Shown one piece after another: positions 38,827-47,700 of a DNA stretch of 64,000 bases (position 1 is its first letter; every line of letters starts with the position of its first letter). Source of the stretch: SIG440 sp045120135 (GTDB lineage Bacteria; Bacillota; Clostridia; Monoglobales; Monoglobaceae); the NCBI GenBank assembly GCA_045120135.1, contig JBGVEN010000001.1:1-64000 (forward strand). Reading direction: 5' to 3'. The notes beneath the pieces were generated by a model. The model was not told the DNA's origin. It saw nothing but the letters and a program-made list of their open reading frames with translations, and ran no database searches. A program made the position numbers and the translations under genes.

Positions 38827-39456
38827 TTAGTCGTTAAAAGATTTTTCTCTTTCTTTTACATAGGAATAAAGAATGTCTACACATTCGTCCTGAGTAAGTG
38901 AGCCGGTATCAAGACACAAGTGGTAATTGTTTACATTACCCCAGGAATTGTTGGTATAAAAGTTGTAGTAGTTGGAGCGTCGTTTGTCTGCCTTACTTAC
39001 AGCGCCACGAGCTTCCTTTTCTGACATATTGTCACGAGCCATAAGGGTCTTGACTCTTTCTTCTGTGTTTGCGTAAAGGAAGAGCTTGATGAGGTTGGGG
39101 TTGTCGCGGAGAATATAATCGGCACAACGACCCACGATAATACACGGACCCTCGTTTGCAATTGTTTTGATAACATCTGCCTGAAGACGGAACAGACTGT
39201 CACCGTTTAACATATCGTTGTACTGATAGTAAAGACCTTTGCTGGACTGTACACCCATAACAAGGGAATATAAAAGACTGGTGGTGGGCTTTTCGTTCAT
39301 TTCGTCGAAGAGGTTTTCGCTAAGTCCGCTTTCCTTTGCAACCCGTGCAATCAAGTCTTTATCATAGAATTTATAGCCAAGCCTTTCTGCGAGAGCTTTG
39401 CCTATCAATTTGCCGTTAGAGCCGAGCTGACGGCCAAGAGTAATAACTGTTTTCAT
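38827..39456 (-). CDS. Cytidylate-kinase-like family protein
   Basis: A 209-residue P-loop protein of the Cytidylate_kin2 family. The nucleotide-binding loop is ITLGRQLGSNGKLIG (residues 5-19), a variant of Walker A. Other marks are the KFYDKDLI stretch, CIIVGRCADYIL and the LID-like MARDNMSEKEARGAVSKADKRRSNYYNFYT. True cytidylate kinases differ in the P-loop, so the substrate is open. Members are widespread and uncharacterised in Clostridia. It ends at the hairpin before the spoVB-like gene. Confidence 0.85.
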   Translation of the reverse strand: MKTVITLGRQLGSNGKLIGKALAERLGYKFYDKDLIARVAKESGLSENLFDEMNEKPTTSLLYSLVMGVQSSKGLYYQYNDMLNGDSLFRLQADVIKTIANEGPCIIVGRCADYILRDNPNLIKLFLYANTEERVKTLMARDNMSEKEARGAVSKADKRRSNYYNFYTNNSWGNVNNYHLCLDTGSLTQDECVDILYSYVKEREKSFND

Positions 39457-39548
39457 AATTGTTCCTGCCTTTCTCTATATGATGAACGGGGGATATACTT
39501 CCCTAATTATTTTAACACACAATTTGCCGTTAGAAAAGAAAAATTACA

Positions 39549-40514
39549 TTAAATTTTCATAATTTGTATGTTTGTATAATAATGCGATAAAATTTCTGTA
39601 TATTTTTCCCCGTTTTTTGCCATTTCGTTGGCCCCAGACTGGCTCATTCCCACACCGTGGCCGTAGCCGATAACTGAAAAGACCACTAAGTTTTGCGAGA
39701 GAGTAATTGTAAAATTGGCGGATTTTAGTCCGAAAATTGTTCTTATTTCCCGTCCCGTAAAAGGAATATTGTCAATGGTGAGGGACTTAACGCTTTGGCC
39801 TTGGGTCTTGACTATTTCGCCAATAACGGGAGCGGAGCTGTTTATGCTAATTTGGGGGTTATGCTTGTTTAGCATTTTACGAAATTCAAAAAAACTAATT
39901 TCTTTGGTTGAAAGGTTATTAGATGAGGAGTTTTCGGGGCTTTCGACCGATTTAAGATATGGCCGGCTTTCTCCCCAGACGTCCTCGGAGTTTTCGGTTC
40001 TGCCGCCGCTTTGTGCGAAAAAGAATGCTTCAACCACTTCATTGTCACACACCATATATTCGCCTCGTGTTGCACCTGCGGCGTCGACAATTTTACTCCA
40101 ATAGCGGTCGGCATCCGACTTTGACCATCCGGCTTTTGCATCTGATTTACTTATGTGTGCCTTGCAATGGCTTGGGTTATCACACACTGCAGCTTCGGGG
40201 TGTTCGGGAGATACCGTATCCAGCTTATAGAAAATATAACTTCGTGCCGCAACTGCCTGAGCTTTAAGGGCTTCGAATTCGTAAGAGGCAGGCATTTCTG
40301 CAGCAATAACGCCCGGAAGATATTCTTCAATATTTACATATTCCGTCTTTTTGGAGATGGTATTGTATACAGTAAGATAAACGTCCCCGTTTTGAATTTC
40401 GGTTTTCCGAGAGCGCTGAGGCTTTGACGGCAGTTGTGAAAAAAGTCCAGGAACAATACCGACCAAAGCCATTGAAAGAAATGACACAATTATAATTAAG
40501 GCTACTTTCTTCAA
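39549..40514 (-). CDS. spoIID: Stage II sporulation protein D (peptidoglycan lytic enzyme)
   Basis: A 321-residue protein anchored by one N-terminal segment (about residues 4-25, ALIIIVSFLSMALVGIVPGLF). SpoIID cleaves stem-free glycan in the septum so that the mother cell can engulf the forespore. Family motifs are YLPGVIAAEMPASYEFEALK, AQAVAARSYIFYK (catalytic Glu upstream in AAEMP), AFFFAQSGGRTENSEDVWG and the C-terminal GYGHGVGMSQSGA. No spoIIM/spoIIP is nearby. It is a single-gene unit, divergent from rpsF. Confidence 0.95.
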   Translation of the reverse strand: MKKVALIIIVSFLSMALVGIVPGLFSQLPSKPQRSRKTEIQNGDVYLTVYNTISKKTEYVNIEEYLPGVIAAEMPASYEFEALKAQAVAARSYIFYKLDTVSPEHPEAAVCDNPSHCKAHISKSDAKAGWSKSDADRYWSKIVDAAGATRGEYMVCDNEVVEAFFFAQSGGRTENSEDVWGESRPYLKSVESPENSSSNNLSTKEISFFEFRKMLNKHNPQISINSSAPVIGEIVKTQGQSVKSLTIDNIPFTGREIRTIFGLKSANFTITLSQNLVVFSVIGYGHGVGMSQSGANEMAKNGEKYTEILSHYYTNIQIMKI

Positions 40515-40593
40515 AAAATCATCCTTTGCAAAGATTTTATTCTAAAAATATATTCGTATAGATTAAGCGTTATGCGAAAATGCAAAAAATTGC

Positions 40594-40622
40594 TTGACAA
40601 GTCGTAAAGAATGTATTATAAT
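40594..40622 (+). promoter_or_regulatory. Promoter of rpsF-ssb-rpsR
   Basis: Exact consensus TTGACA (40594-40599), 17-bp spacer, TATAAT (40617-40622). Confidence 0.93.
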
Positions 40623-40640
40623 TACTTGGTTAGAAAATTC

Positions 40641-40669
40641 CTTACTTTCGGTATGTCCGAAAGTCAAAG
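40641..40669 (+). promoter_or_regulatory. Candidate S6:S18 autoregulatory hairpin
   Basis: ACTTTCGG (40644-40651) and CCGAAAGT (40657-40664) form an 8-bp stem. An outer CTT/AAG (40641-40643, 40667-40669) pairs if two bases are bulged. A hairpin with a CCG element before rpsF is the known S6:S18 binding motif in many bacteria; this is identified by position and shape only. The ribosome site AAGGAGG follows at 40675-40681. Confidence 0.5.
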
Positions 40670-40689
40670 TCCATAAGGAGGTGAAAGAA

Positions 40690-40989
40690 ATGGTTGAAGT
40701 TATTAACAAGTATGAGACATTGTTTGTTATCAGTGCTGAAAAGAACGAAGAAGAAACAACTGCTCTCGTTGATAAGTTCAAGGCATTGATAGAAGCTAAC
40801 GGCACAATTGAAAGCGTTGACGAATGGGGACGCAGAAGATTGGCTTATCCTATCAATGATGTGGCTGAAGGCTACTATGTTCTCGTGAACTACGCTGCAA
40901 AGGCTGACTTCCCCGCAGAACTCGAGCGTGTATTCGGCATCACAGACGGCATTCTGAGAAATATGACTATCAAAAAAGACGAGAAATAA
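40690..40989 (+). CDS. rpsF: 30S ribosomal protein S6
   Basis: A 99-residue small-subunit protein that binds S18. Typical sequence: NKYETLFVISAEKNEEET, DEWGRRRLAYPINDVAEGYY and GILRNMTIKK. The start after AAGGAGGTGAAAGAA is used; the longer frame contains the promoter. First gene of the rpsF-ssb-rpsR operon. Confidence 0.98.
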   Translation: MVEVINKYETLFVISAEKNEEETTALVDKFKALIEANGTIESVDEWGRRRLAYPINDVAEGYYVLVNYAAKADFPAELERVFGITDGILRNMTIKKDEK

Positions 40990-41024
40990 TTTATGCACAA
41001 GTTGCATAGAAAGCGAGATTGCTT

Positions 41025-41465
41025 ATGATTAACAAAGCGATTTTGATGGGCAGACTCACAAGAGACCCCGAACTCCGTCATACCGGCAACGGAACGGCTG
41101 TATGCAGCTTTACCATTGCTATTGATAATGGCTACGGAGACAACAGAACAACAGATTTTATTAACTGTGTTGCGTGGAACAAGACTGCTGAATTTGTTGA
41201 AAAGTATTTCACAAAGGGCAGACTTATTATCGTTGTGGGAAGAATCCAGACCAGAACATGGGAAGGTCAGGACGGTAAGAAGAACTATGTAACAGAGGTT
41301 GTTGCAAACGAGGTTTCATTTGGCGAGTCAAAGAGAAATGCTGAAGAAAACGGTTTTTCAGCTTCACCGAAGCTGACAAGTGATGCTCCGAGCATTCCAG
41401 AAATGCCTAATGATGCAGAGGACGATTTCGTTGCTCTGGAAACCAATGATGATTTGCCGTTTTAA
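41025..41465 (+). CDS. ssb: Single-stranded DNA-binding protein
   Basis: A 146-residue SSB with an N-terminal OB fold (INKAILMGRLTRDPELRHTGNGT, FINCVAWNKTAEFVEKYFTKG and VVGRIQTRTWEGQDG) and a low-complexity linker. It ends in the acidic protein-interaction tip ETNDDLPF. It coats single-stranded DNA and recruits replication and repair proteins. Encoded between rpsF and rpsR as in most Firmicutes. The ATG 41025 has only a weak ribosome site (GCGAGA), so coupling to rpsF is likely. Confidence 0.97.
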   Translation: MINKAILMGRLTRDPELRHTGNGTAVCSFTIAIDNGYGDNRTTDFINCVAWNKTAEFVEKYFTKGRLIIVVGRIQTRTWEGQDGKKNYVTEVVANEVSFGESKRNAEENGFSASPKLTSDAPSIPEMPNDAEDDFVALETNDDLPF

Positions 41466-41509
41466 GTACGGCTTTTAGTCGCAACTATTGAAGATAGGAG
41501 GAAAGAAAA

Positions 41510-41758
41510 ATGCCTGAAATGGAAAGAAATGATAAGGCAAGAGGCAGAAGACCTAAGAGAAAGGTTTGCGCTTTTTGTGTTGATAAAGTAGATTTCATTG
41601 ATTATAAGGATGTTGCAAAGCTTCGTCGTTATATCACTGAAAGAGCAAAGATTCTTCCCAGAAGAATCAGCGGATGCTGCGCAAAGCATCAGAGAGAGCT
41701 TACAGTTTCAATTAAGAGAGCAAGATATATGGCGCTCCTGCCCTATTCTGCTGATTAA
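41510..41758 (+). CDS. rpsR: 30S ribosomal protein S18
   Basis: An 82-residue small-subunit protein, with VCAFCVDKVDFIDYKDVAKL and the core LRRYITERAKILPRRISG followed by HQRELTVSIKRARYMALLPY. It forms a heterodimer with S6 in the ribosome platform. Last gene of the operon, after TAGGAGGAAAGAAAA and before the terminator at 41777-41806. Confidence 0.98.
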   Translation: MPEMERNDKARGRRPKRKVCAFCVDKVDFIDYKDVAKLRRYITERAKILPRRISGCCAKHQRELTVSIKRARYMALLPYSAD

Positions 41759-41776
41759 TGAATAATTAAAGCTATT

Positions 41777-41806
41777 AAAACCGCATCTGAAAAGATGCGG
41801 TTTTTT
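41777..41806 (+). terminator. Terminator after rpsR
   Basis: AAAACCGCATCT (41777-41788) and AGATGCGGTTTT (41793-41804) with a GAAA-like loop, then T residues. Confidence 0.94.
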
Positions 41807-41944
41807 GTCGTTTTAAACAACCCGATTATGTACTTTAACGATGTGAAACACAAAGGTAACATACTTGTAACAAACTTTGGCAAATATGTAGGATAAATAG
41901 CCTTTAATTTCTACATATTTCAAAAAAGAAAATGCAGTTTTCTA

Positions 41945-41973
41945 TTGAAATAGCGGAGGTTTCGTTGTATAAT
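41945..41973 (+). promoter_or_regulatory. Promoter of the SLH amidase gene
   Basis: TTGAAA (41945-41950), 17-bp spacer, TATAAT (41968-41973). A leader of about 57 bases separates it from the ATG at 42037. Confidence 0.82.
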
Positions 41974-42036
41974 GTAGTATGTATAAATGGAAAAGTGCCC
42001 GTTTATATAGATTCTAAAGGAGCGCAGAAAACCCGT

Positions 42037-43413
42037 ATGAAAAACAAATTGATAAAAGTAACGGCATATGTTCTGGTGTTGACTGCTTCCTTAATTTTTG
42101 CAGGCTGGACTAATGCGTTTGCATCAGACTTTCCTGATATTGAAAAAAGTCACCTTAATTACGATGCGGTGACCTATCTCACAGGACTTGGGGTTATTGC
42201 AGGCTATGATGACGGTACCTTTAAACCCGAGCGTGAAATTACCCGCACAGAGTTCTGTGCTTTGATGGCAAGAACTCTTGGCTACAATAAAGAATCCTAT
42301 ACAGTGCTTGATGTTCCGTTTTCGGATGTCAATAAGGGCTACTGGGGAGAGCCGTTTATCTCGTTCTGCTTTGAAATCGGTTTGATCGATGGTATGGGTG
42401 ACGGAACATTTGCACCGGCGGCAAAGGTTACGCTGGAGCAGGCTGTTAAAATGGCTGTATGTGCAATAGGTAAGCAAGACGAGGCACTTCGTGTAAACGG
42501 CGAAAAATGGTATACCGGCTATGCACAGGTTGCAGGCAGATATGGGCTTCTGACAACGGTAAATCAGGAATTTGGCGAGAATGCAGGTCGTGGCAATGTT
42601 GCTCAGATTGTATTTAATATGGTCGAGACGGGACTTACCGAAATGCCGACAGAGGACAAGAATGATACCAATTCTGAAACAGAGGAAGATACGGACAATA
42701 ACCAGACGGACGAAACGGAAAAACCGGAAGAACCGGTTGTTGATAAGGTGGAAAAGCCTTCGATACCTCCCGAGATTATTGCAGCGTACAGAGAAAAGGA
42801 TTTTTCTAATGTAAAGACAATTCTTATAGATGCGGGACACAATTATTCCGGTAAGGATATAGGGGCTGAAAATCCCAAATACAATGCAAAAGAAGAAGTA
42901 ATTACATTCCAGATTGCGGACAAGCTCAAGGCGGAGCTTGAATATTGGGGTTACAATGTAATTATGACGCGTGAAAAATTAACCGACAGTATTGCCAATA
43001 CCTCGGTTAACGAAAGTCTGCAGGCGAGGGTGGATATGGCTCACGAGGTATTGGCGGACTTGTTTATATCAATTCATTGCAATGCAGGCGGCGGTTCGGG
43101 TGTTGAAACCTACTGCTTTGCCAAAACCGGATACTCAGGACGTCTTGCCGAGCTTATTCAAAACAGCATTGCAGACGGCAGTGATTTGTATGACCGCGGC
43201 GTTAAAACAGCAAATTTCTTTGTTATCAAGAATACGCTTATGCCGACGATTTTGGTTGAGACAGGCTTTATTGACAGCGAAAAGGATATTCAAATTTTAA
43301 TGTCAGAGGAGGGTCAGAATCAGATTGCCGGTGCGATTGCTTCAGCAATACGTGAATTTGATTTGATGGACCCGATTGTAGAGACAGCAAAATTTGACGA
43401 GCTTTCGATTTAA
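42037..43413 (+). CDS. SLH-domain N-acetylmuramoyl-L-alanine amidase
   Basis: A 458-residue secreted wall hydrolase. It has a signal peptide (residues 1-29, ending in NAFA), three SLH repeats (about 30-190, each with a GYDDGTFKP-like core) that bind wall polysaccharide, a linker rich in Glu, Asp, Thr and Pro (about 195-235), and a C-terminal Amidase_3 domain (about 245-455). Zinc ligands and catalytic residues are in LIDAGHNYSG (His), AKEEVITF (Glu), FISIHCNAGG (His) and LVETGFIDS (Glu). It cuts the bond between muramic acid and the stem peptide. AAAGGAG lies 14 bases before the ATG, farther than usual. Confidence 0.93.
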   Translation: MKNKLIKVTAYVLVLTASLIFAGWTNAFASDFPDIEKSHLNYDAVTYLTGLGVIAGYDDGTFKPEREITRTEFCALMARTLGYNKESYTVLDVPFSDVNKGYWGEPFISFCFEIGLIDGMGDGTFAPAAKVTLEQAVKMAVCAIGKQDEALRVNGEKWYTGYAQVAGRYGLLTTVNQEFGENAGRGNVAQIVFNMVETGLTEMPTEDKNDTNSETEEDTDNNQTDETEKPEEPVVDKVEKPSIPPEIIAAYREKDFSNVKTILIDAGHNYSGKDIGAENPKYNAKEEVITFQIADKLKAELEYWGYNVIMTREKLTDSIANTSVNESLQARVDMAHEVLADLFISIHCNAGGGSGVETYCFAKTGYSGRLAELIQNSIADGSDLYDRGVKTANFFVIKNTLMPTILVETGFIDSEKDIQILMSEEGQNQIAGAIASAIREFDLMDPIVETAKFDELSI

Positions 43414-43440
43414 ACACAAGAATTATCAGAGGAATAGAAT

Positions 43441-44673
43441 ATGATAAAAAAACCGGAACTGCTTGCTCCGGCAGGCAGTCTAAACAAACTGAAAATTGCA
43501 ATAACCTACGGTGCTGATGCGGTATACGTTGGCGGTGAAGAGTTTTCGCTTCGTGTTGCGGCTGAAAATTTTACCCCAGAGGAGCTTGCCGAAGGCGTGA
43601 AATTTGCTCATGAGCGCGGCAAAAGGGTTTACCTTACGGCAAATATAATTCCGCACAATGCCGATATTGAAGAATACGAGGATTTTCTGAAAAAGTATTC
43701 AAAGGCAGGATTTGATGCAGTAATCCTTTCGGATTTGGGTATGTTTCAAATTACAAGGGAGATTGCCCCAGAGCTTGAAATTCATATCAGTACTCAGGCA
43801 AATAATGTTAACTTCAAAAGTGCCGAGAGCTGGTACAAAATGGGAGCAAAAAGAGTTATTCTTGCACGTGAAATGTCATTTGATGAAATTGCGGAGATTC
43901 GCCAAAAAACGCCAAAGGCCCTCGAACTTGAGGCGTTTGTCCACGGAGCGATGTGTATTTCATATTCCGGCAGATGCTTGCTCAGCAATTATATGACTAA
44001 CCGTGACAGCAATCTTGGTGCTTGCTCGCATCCTTGTCGTTGGAAGTATTACCTGATGGAGGAGACCAGACCGGGTGAGTATATGCCCGTATTTGAGAAT
44101 GAGCGGGGCACATTCATATACAACTCAAAGGATTTGTGTATGATTGAACATATTGATAAATTGATTGAAAGCGGTCTTGACAGTTTTAAAATTGAGGGCA
44201 GAGTTAAAACAGAGTACTATCTTGCAACAGTGGTTAAGGCATATAGAGAAGCAATTGACAGCTATTTTGAAAATCCTGACGGGTTCAGGTTTGATACAAA
44301 GTGGCTTGATGAGCTTAAAAAAGTCAGTCATCGTGATTACACAACGGGATTTTTCTTTGGTAAGCCAGACGGAGAAGAGCAGAACTATAAAACCAGCTCC
44401 TATATCCGTGAATATGAGCTGCTGGGAATAGTTTCGGGGTATGACACGGAAACAAAAATGGTTTCTGTTGTTCAGAAAAACAGATTTTTTAAAGGCTCAG
44501 AGGTGGAATTCTTAAGACCTGAGGGTGACTTTGTCAAGCATAAGATTGAATATATGGAGGACGAAACAGGATGCGAGCTTGAAGTCGCAAACAAGCCGCA
44601 ATCCATTGCCAGAATTCGTATAGATACTCCTCTTGGGGAAAACGTAATGATGCGTGCTCCAAGAGAAAACTAA
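43441..44673 (+). CDS. U32 family protein, TrhP-like tRNA U34 hydroxylation factor
   Basis: A 410-residue U32 family member with the family signature EAFVHGAMCISYSGRCLLSN (catalytic/metal cysteines) and NLGACSHPCRWKYYL. It is closest in layout to YrrN/YrrO and YegQ, now TrhP, which hydroxylate uridine 34 of several tRNAs. TrmR (17473-18135) would then methylate the product to 5-methoxyuridine. In Bacillus these genes lie together (yrrMNO); here trmR is 26 kb away. A peptidase role was the older annotation. It lies between two SLH genes with short gaps, which may be chance. Confidence 0.85.
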   Translation: MIKKPELLAPAGSLNKLKIAITYGADAVYVGGEEFSLRVAAENFTPEELAEGVKFAHERGKRVYLTANIIPHNADIEEYEDFLKKYSKAGFDAVILSDLGMFQITREIAPELEIHISTQANNVNFKSAESWYKMGAKRVILAREMSFDEIAEIRQKTPKALELEAFVHGAMCISYSGRCLLSNYMTNRDSNLGACSHPCRWKYYLMEETRPGEYMPVFENERGTFIYNSKDLCMIEHIDKLIESGLDSFKIEGRVKTEYYLATVVKAYREAIDSYFENPDGFRFDTKWLDELKKVSHRDYTTGFFFGKPDGEEQNYKTSSYIREYELLGIVSGYDTETKMVSVVQKNRFFKGSEVEFLRPEGDFVKHKIEYMEDETGCELEVANKPQSIARIRIDTPLGENVMMRAPREN

Positions 44674-44723
44674 TAATGAAAAATTATTAAATTTATATAT
44701 TCCAAAAATTGGAGGTAAGAAAG

Positions 44724-47570
44724 ATGAAAGTTTCAAAAAGATTTTTGTGCACATTACTTGCAGTAGTTTTCACTTTTGTAAACTTTGCAGTTGTGCCGGC
44801 ATTTGCTGACTTCACAGATGTGGCAAGCAACCATGCAGCATATGATGCAGTAAATGTCCTCAATAAGTTAGGCGTTATCAACGGCTATGACGACGGTAGT
44901 TTCAAGCCTGACAACAATGTTACCCGTGCCGAGTTCACAGCAATGCTGCTCAGAACCCGTGGAATGGGGGCCCTCGGTTCAACAAGCCTTGAAAATCCTC
45001 CCTTCCCTGATGTTACAACCCCTGATGTATCATGGGCTATCGGCAATATCAGAACAGCCCGCGAACTTAAGATTATTAATGGTTATGATGATGGAACCTT
45101 TAAGCCCAACAACAATGTTTCTTATGAAGAAGCAGTTAAGATGATTGTTTGCGCTCTGGGTTACGGCGAAATGGGCGCAGAGGGTGCATTCTGGTATTCA
45201 AAGTACCTTATGACAGCAACATCACTTGGATTCCTTGAGGGCGCAGGCGGTGCAGTTTCAACTCCTGCAACTCGTGCAACCATTGCAAGTATGCTCTATA
45301 ACTGTCTTGAAGTAAAGCTTGCAGAAAACAACGAGATTACCCAAAAGACAATTCTTGAAAATGACTTGAAGCTTACAAAGAATGTTGGTTACATCTCATC
45401 AAATCCCGAAATCAGCCTTTCTAAGCCCGACGCAAATCTTCGTGATGACGAGGTTGAAATTACTGTTAACGGCGTTGCAGCTACCTACAAGGTTGATGAT
45501 GCATCAAAATATAACGATATGCTTGGTGCAAAGATTGAGTTCTATTATAAAAACGATTTCAATACCGGACTTAAGCACCTTATTCTTGCTACTGTTAAGA
45601 ATAGTACAACAATTAAGATTGATGCAAGTCTTATTCAGGATGCGTCAACATCTGGTATAACTTATTTTAAGGATGCAGAGGCTGAACGCGAGTTGACAGC
45701 AAGTATTTCATCAGACAGCGTGGTTGTGTATAATGGTAAGCTCTATGGAACTGCTAACGATACAAGCAGTACATTTGCAACATATTATACAAATGAAGGA
45801 GTGCCGGAGATTGGCGGTGTTGAACTTCTGGACCGTGACGGAGACAATTCCTATGATGTTGTTTTTGTAAACGATTATGAAGTGTACTTTGTATCTTCTG
45901 TAACTGCTTCTGACTACAAAGTTACAGATAATGCATTGAGAAAGGGACTTTCTTCATCTGATAATCAGATAGTTTTAAACTATAAGTCTGATGATATCGA
46001 GTTTTACACTCCTGAAGGTAAGGCAACTACATTTAATACAATCAAAAAAGGAAGTGTTATATTTGTTGCAAAAAGTAGTCATGTGAGTGGTGTTACCAAG
46101 GTAATTGTTTGCAATGATACAGTTTCCGGCAAGGTCACAGCAACAAGCTCTTCAAAGGGTATTACAGTTAATGGCAACAACTACAAGTTCTCAGCTTTTG
46201 CACCATGGGAGAAAACCATTGGTTCAGCAACACCTGATTTGACAGCAGCTCCTAAAATGGGAGATACAGCTAAATTCTATCTTGATATGGAAGGTAATAT
46301 TATCTGGTATGACAAGACAGAGACAGTGTCAAATCAGCAGTATGGATATATTACAGGTGTGAAGTATGAAAATGGAAACTTTGAGGAAATAGCACAGATT
46401 GAGATTATTACAAAATCTAACATTAAAGGTAGCATATATACAATAACCTCTAAGTCAAAACTTAACGGCTCAAGAAAATCACTTAGCGATTTTGTAGAAG
46501 AACTTGATAAGCTTAGTAACCTCAGTGATACAGAGGATGGCGACTACAAACAGCTCGTTAAGTTTACAGTATCAAAGGGTTCTGAAATTGATGAAATAGT
46601 AACCCATGAGCTTAAGGATACCAGTGGTGATATTGAGGCGGAGAAGCTTTACCTTTATAGTGGTATAGATAAAACTGATAGTTGCACATATAGTTCTTCG
46701 GCAAAGGAACTCAGATTAGGCTCACAAAAAATTTATATTGGCAGTGCGTTTATTTTAAGCACACCAAGCAACAGCGGAACAGCCGGAAAATATAAGGCTA
46801 TGAGCCTTAGCGATTTAGAAAACAATGCAACTTATAAAGTTGAGTGCTTTGATGTTACAGGCACAAATTCAGCTAAGGTTGTAGTTGTTTATGATGGCGC
46901 TGCCGCAGTAGGCCAGGTTAAGGGCAATTCTCCTGTAGTAGTGATAAGTGAAATTGAACATACTACTATAGAAGAAGAGAGAAGGTTTGTCATCAGTGGT
47001 TATGAAGGCAAGACTCTGAAGGAATGGATTCTCTCAATAACAGATGAAGACACAGAAGAAACCGCAGAAGATCTTAAAGTAGGTGATGTAATTCGAGTTG
47101 GCACCGACTCTGATGGATATTATACGGTAAAGCCTGAACACATTATATTCAGTATGGAAGATGACTATCGTGATATTGCTATAGATTATGGTAACAATAG
47201 AGGGGGGTATCCAAAGACTGAATCTGTAAACGGAAATGTTGCATACAAAATTATATGGGGCTCGGTATATCAGTATGATGGCGATCGCCTTATAGTGGCA
47301 ACTGATGATGTGCTTGATGCAAATCAGGAAGCAACAGATACCTATGCGTTGGAAAAGAGTAAGTTTAGCGGAGCCCAAATCTTTAGATTTAACGCAAATG
47401 AAGATGAACTTTTAAATAATGTCACAGAAGATGGATATGAAAGCATTCTTGAAAGCTTAACACGGGCTTATGAAGGAAACACTTCTACGGGAAATGTTCC
47501 TGCTGAAATATTTATTCATATGACAGGCAACACAGACACAGTTAAAACTTTGATTATCGTTGAAAGATAA
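44724..47570 (+). CDS. Large SLH-domain surface protein (S-layer-like)
   Basis: A 948-residue exported protein with a signal peptide (residues 1-27, ending PAFA). Three SLH repeats follow (about 28-190; GYDDGSFKPDNNVTRAEF, GYDDGTFKPNNNVSYEEA and a weaker third). The remaining 750 residues are beta-rich and Thr/Ser/Asp-rich with no recognised enzyme motif and no LPxTG or membrane anchor. This is the build of S-layer subunits. It has the same SLH core as the amidase at 42037. ATG 44724 follows TTGGAGGTAAGAAAG. Monocistronic with a strong terminator. Confidence 0.85.
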   Translation: MKVSKRFLCTLLAVVFTFVNFAVVPAFADFTDVASNHAAYDAVNVLNKLGVINGYDDGSFKPDNNVTRAEFTAMLLRTRGMGALGSTSLENPPFPDVTTPDVSWAIGNIRTARELKIINGYDDGTFKPNNNVSYEEAVKMIVCALGYGEMGAEGAFWYSKYLMTATSLGFLEGAGGAVSTPATRATIASMLYNCLEVKLAENNEITQKTILENDLKLTKNVGYISSNPEISLSKPDANLRDDEVEITVNGVAATYKVDDASKYNDMLGAKIEFYYKNDFNTGLKHLILATVKNSTTIKIDASLIQDASTSGITYFKDAEAERELTASISSDSVVVYNGKLYGTANDTSSTFATYYTNEGVPEIGGVELLDRDGDNSYDVVFVNDYEVYFVSSVTASDYKVTDNALRKGLSSSDNQIVLNYKSDDIEFYTPEGKATTFNTIKKGSVIFVAKSSHVSGVTKVIVCNDTVSGKVTATSSSKGITVNGNNYKFSAFAPWEKTIGSATPDLTAAPKMGDTAKFYLDMEGNIIWYDKTETVSNQQYGYITGVKYENGNFEEIAQIEIITKSNIKGSIYTITSKSKLNGSRKSLSDFVEELDKLSNLSDTEDGDYKQLVKFTVSKGSEIDEIVTHELKDTSGDIEAEKLYLYSGIDKTDSCTYSSSAKELRLGSQKIYIGSAFILSTPSNSGTAGKYKAMSLSDLENNATYKVECFDVTGTNSAKVVVVYDGAAAVGQVKGNSPVVVISEIEHTTIEEERRFVISGYEGKTLKEWILSITDEDTEETAEDLKVGDVIRVGTDSDGYYTVKPEHIIFSMEDDYRDIAIDYGNNRGGYPKTESVNGNVAYKIIWGSVYQYDGDRLIVATDDVLDANQEATDTYALEKSKFSGAQIFRFNANEDELLNNVTEDGYESILESLTRAYEGNTSTGNVPAEIFIHMTGNTDTVKTLIIVER

Positions 47571-47584
47571 TCTATATAAAAATC

Positions 47585-47618
47585 AAAAGTCACACGGCAA
47601 AGCCGTGTGACTTTTTTT
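47585..47618 (+). terminator. Terminator after the large SLH protein gene
   Basis: AAAAGTCACACGGC (47585-47598) and GCCGTGTGACTTTT (47602-47615) form a perfect stem with an AAA loop and a T run. Confidence 0.95.
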
Positions 47619-47654
47619 GTATACAGATATAGCTTGGTACTCGACATACAATAA

Positions 47655-47683
47655 GAGCTTGTGGGGTAATTCTCCACAAGCTC
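47655..47683 (-). terminator. Hairpin terminator after argF
   Basis: GAGCTTGTGG (47655-47664) pairs with CCACAAGCTC (47674-47683). On the minus strand it is followed by TTATTGT, a weak T tract. Confidence 0.6.
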
Positions 47684-47700
47684 CCGGAAAGTTCTTGCAA

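Noticed and set aside
42124..42840. 238-residue minus-strand frame inside the SLH amidase gene
   Set aside because: Shadow of the low-complexity and SLH-coding sequence; the plus-strand protein has signal peptide and domains.
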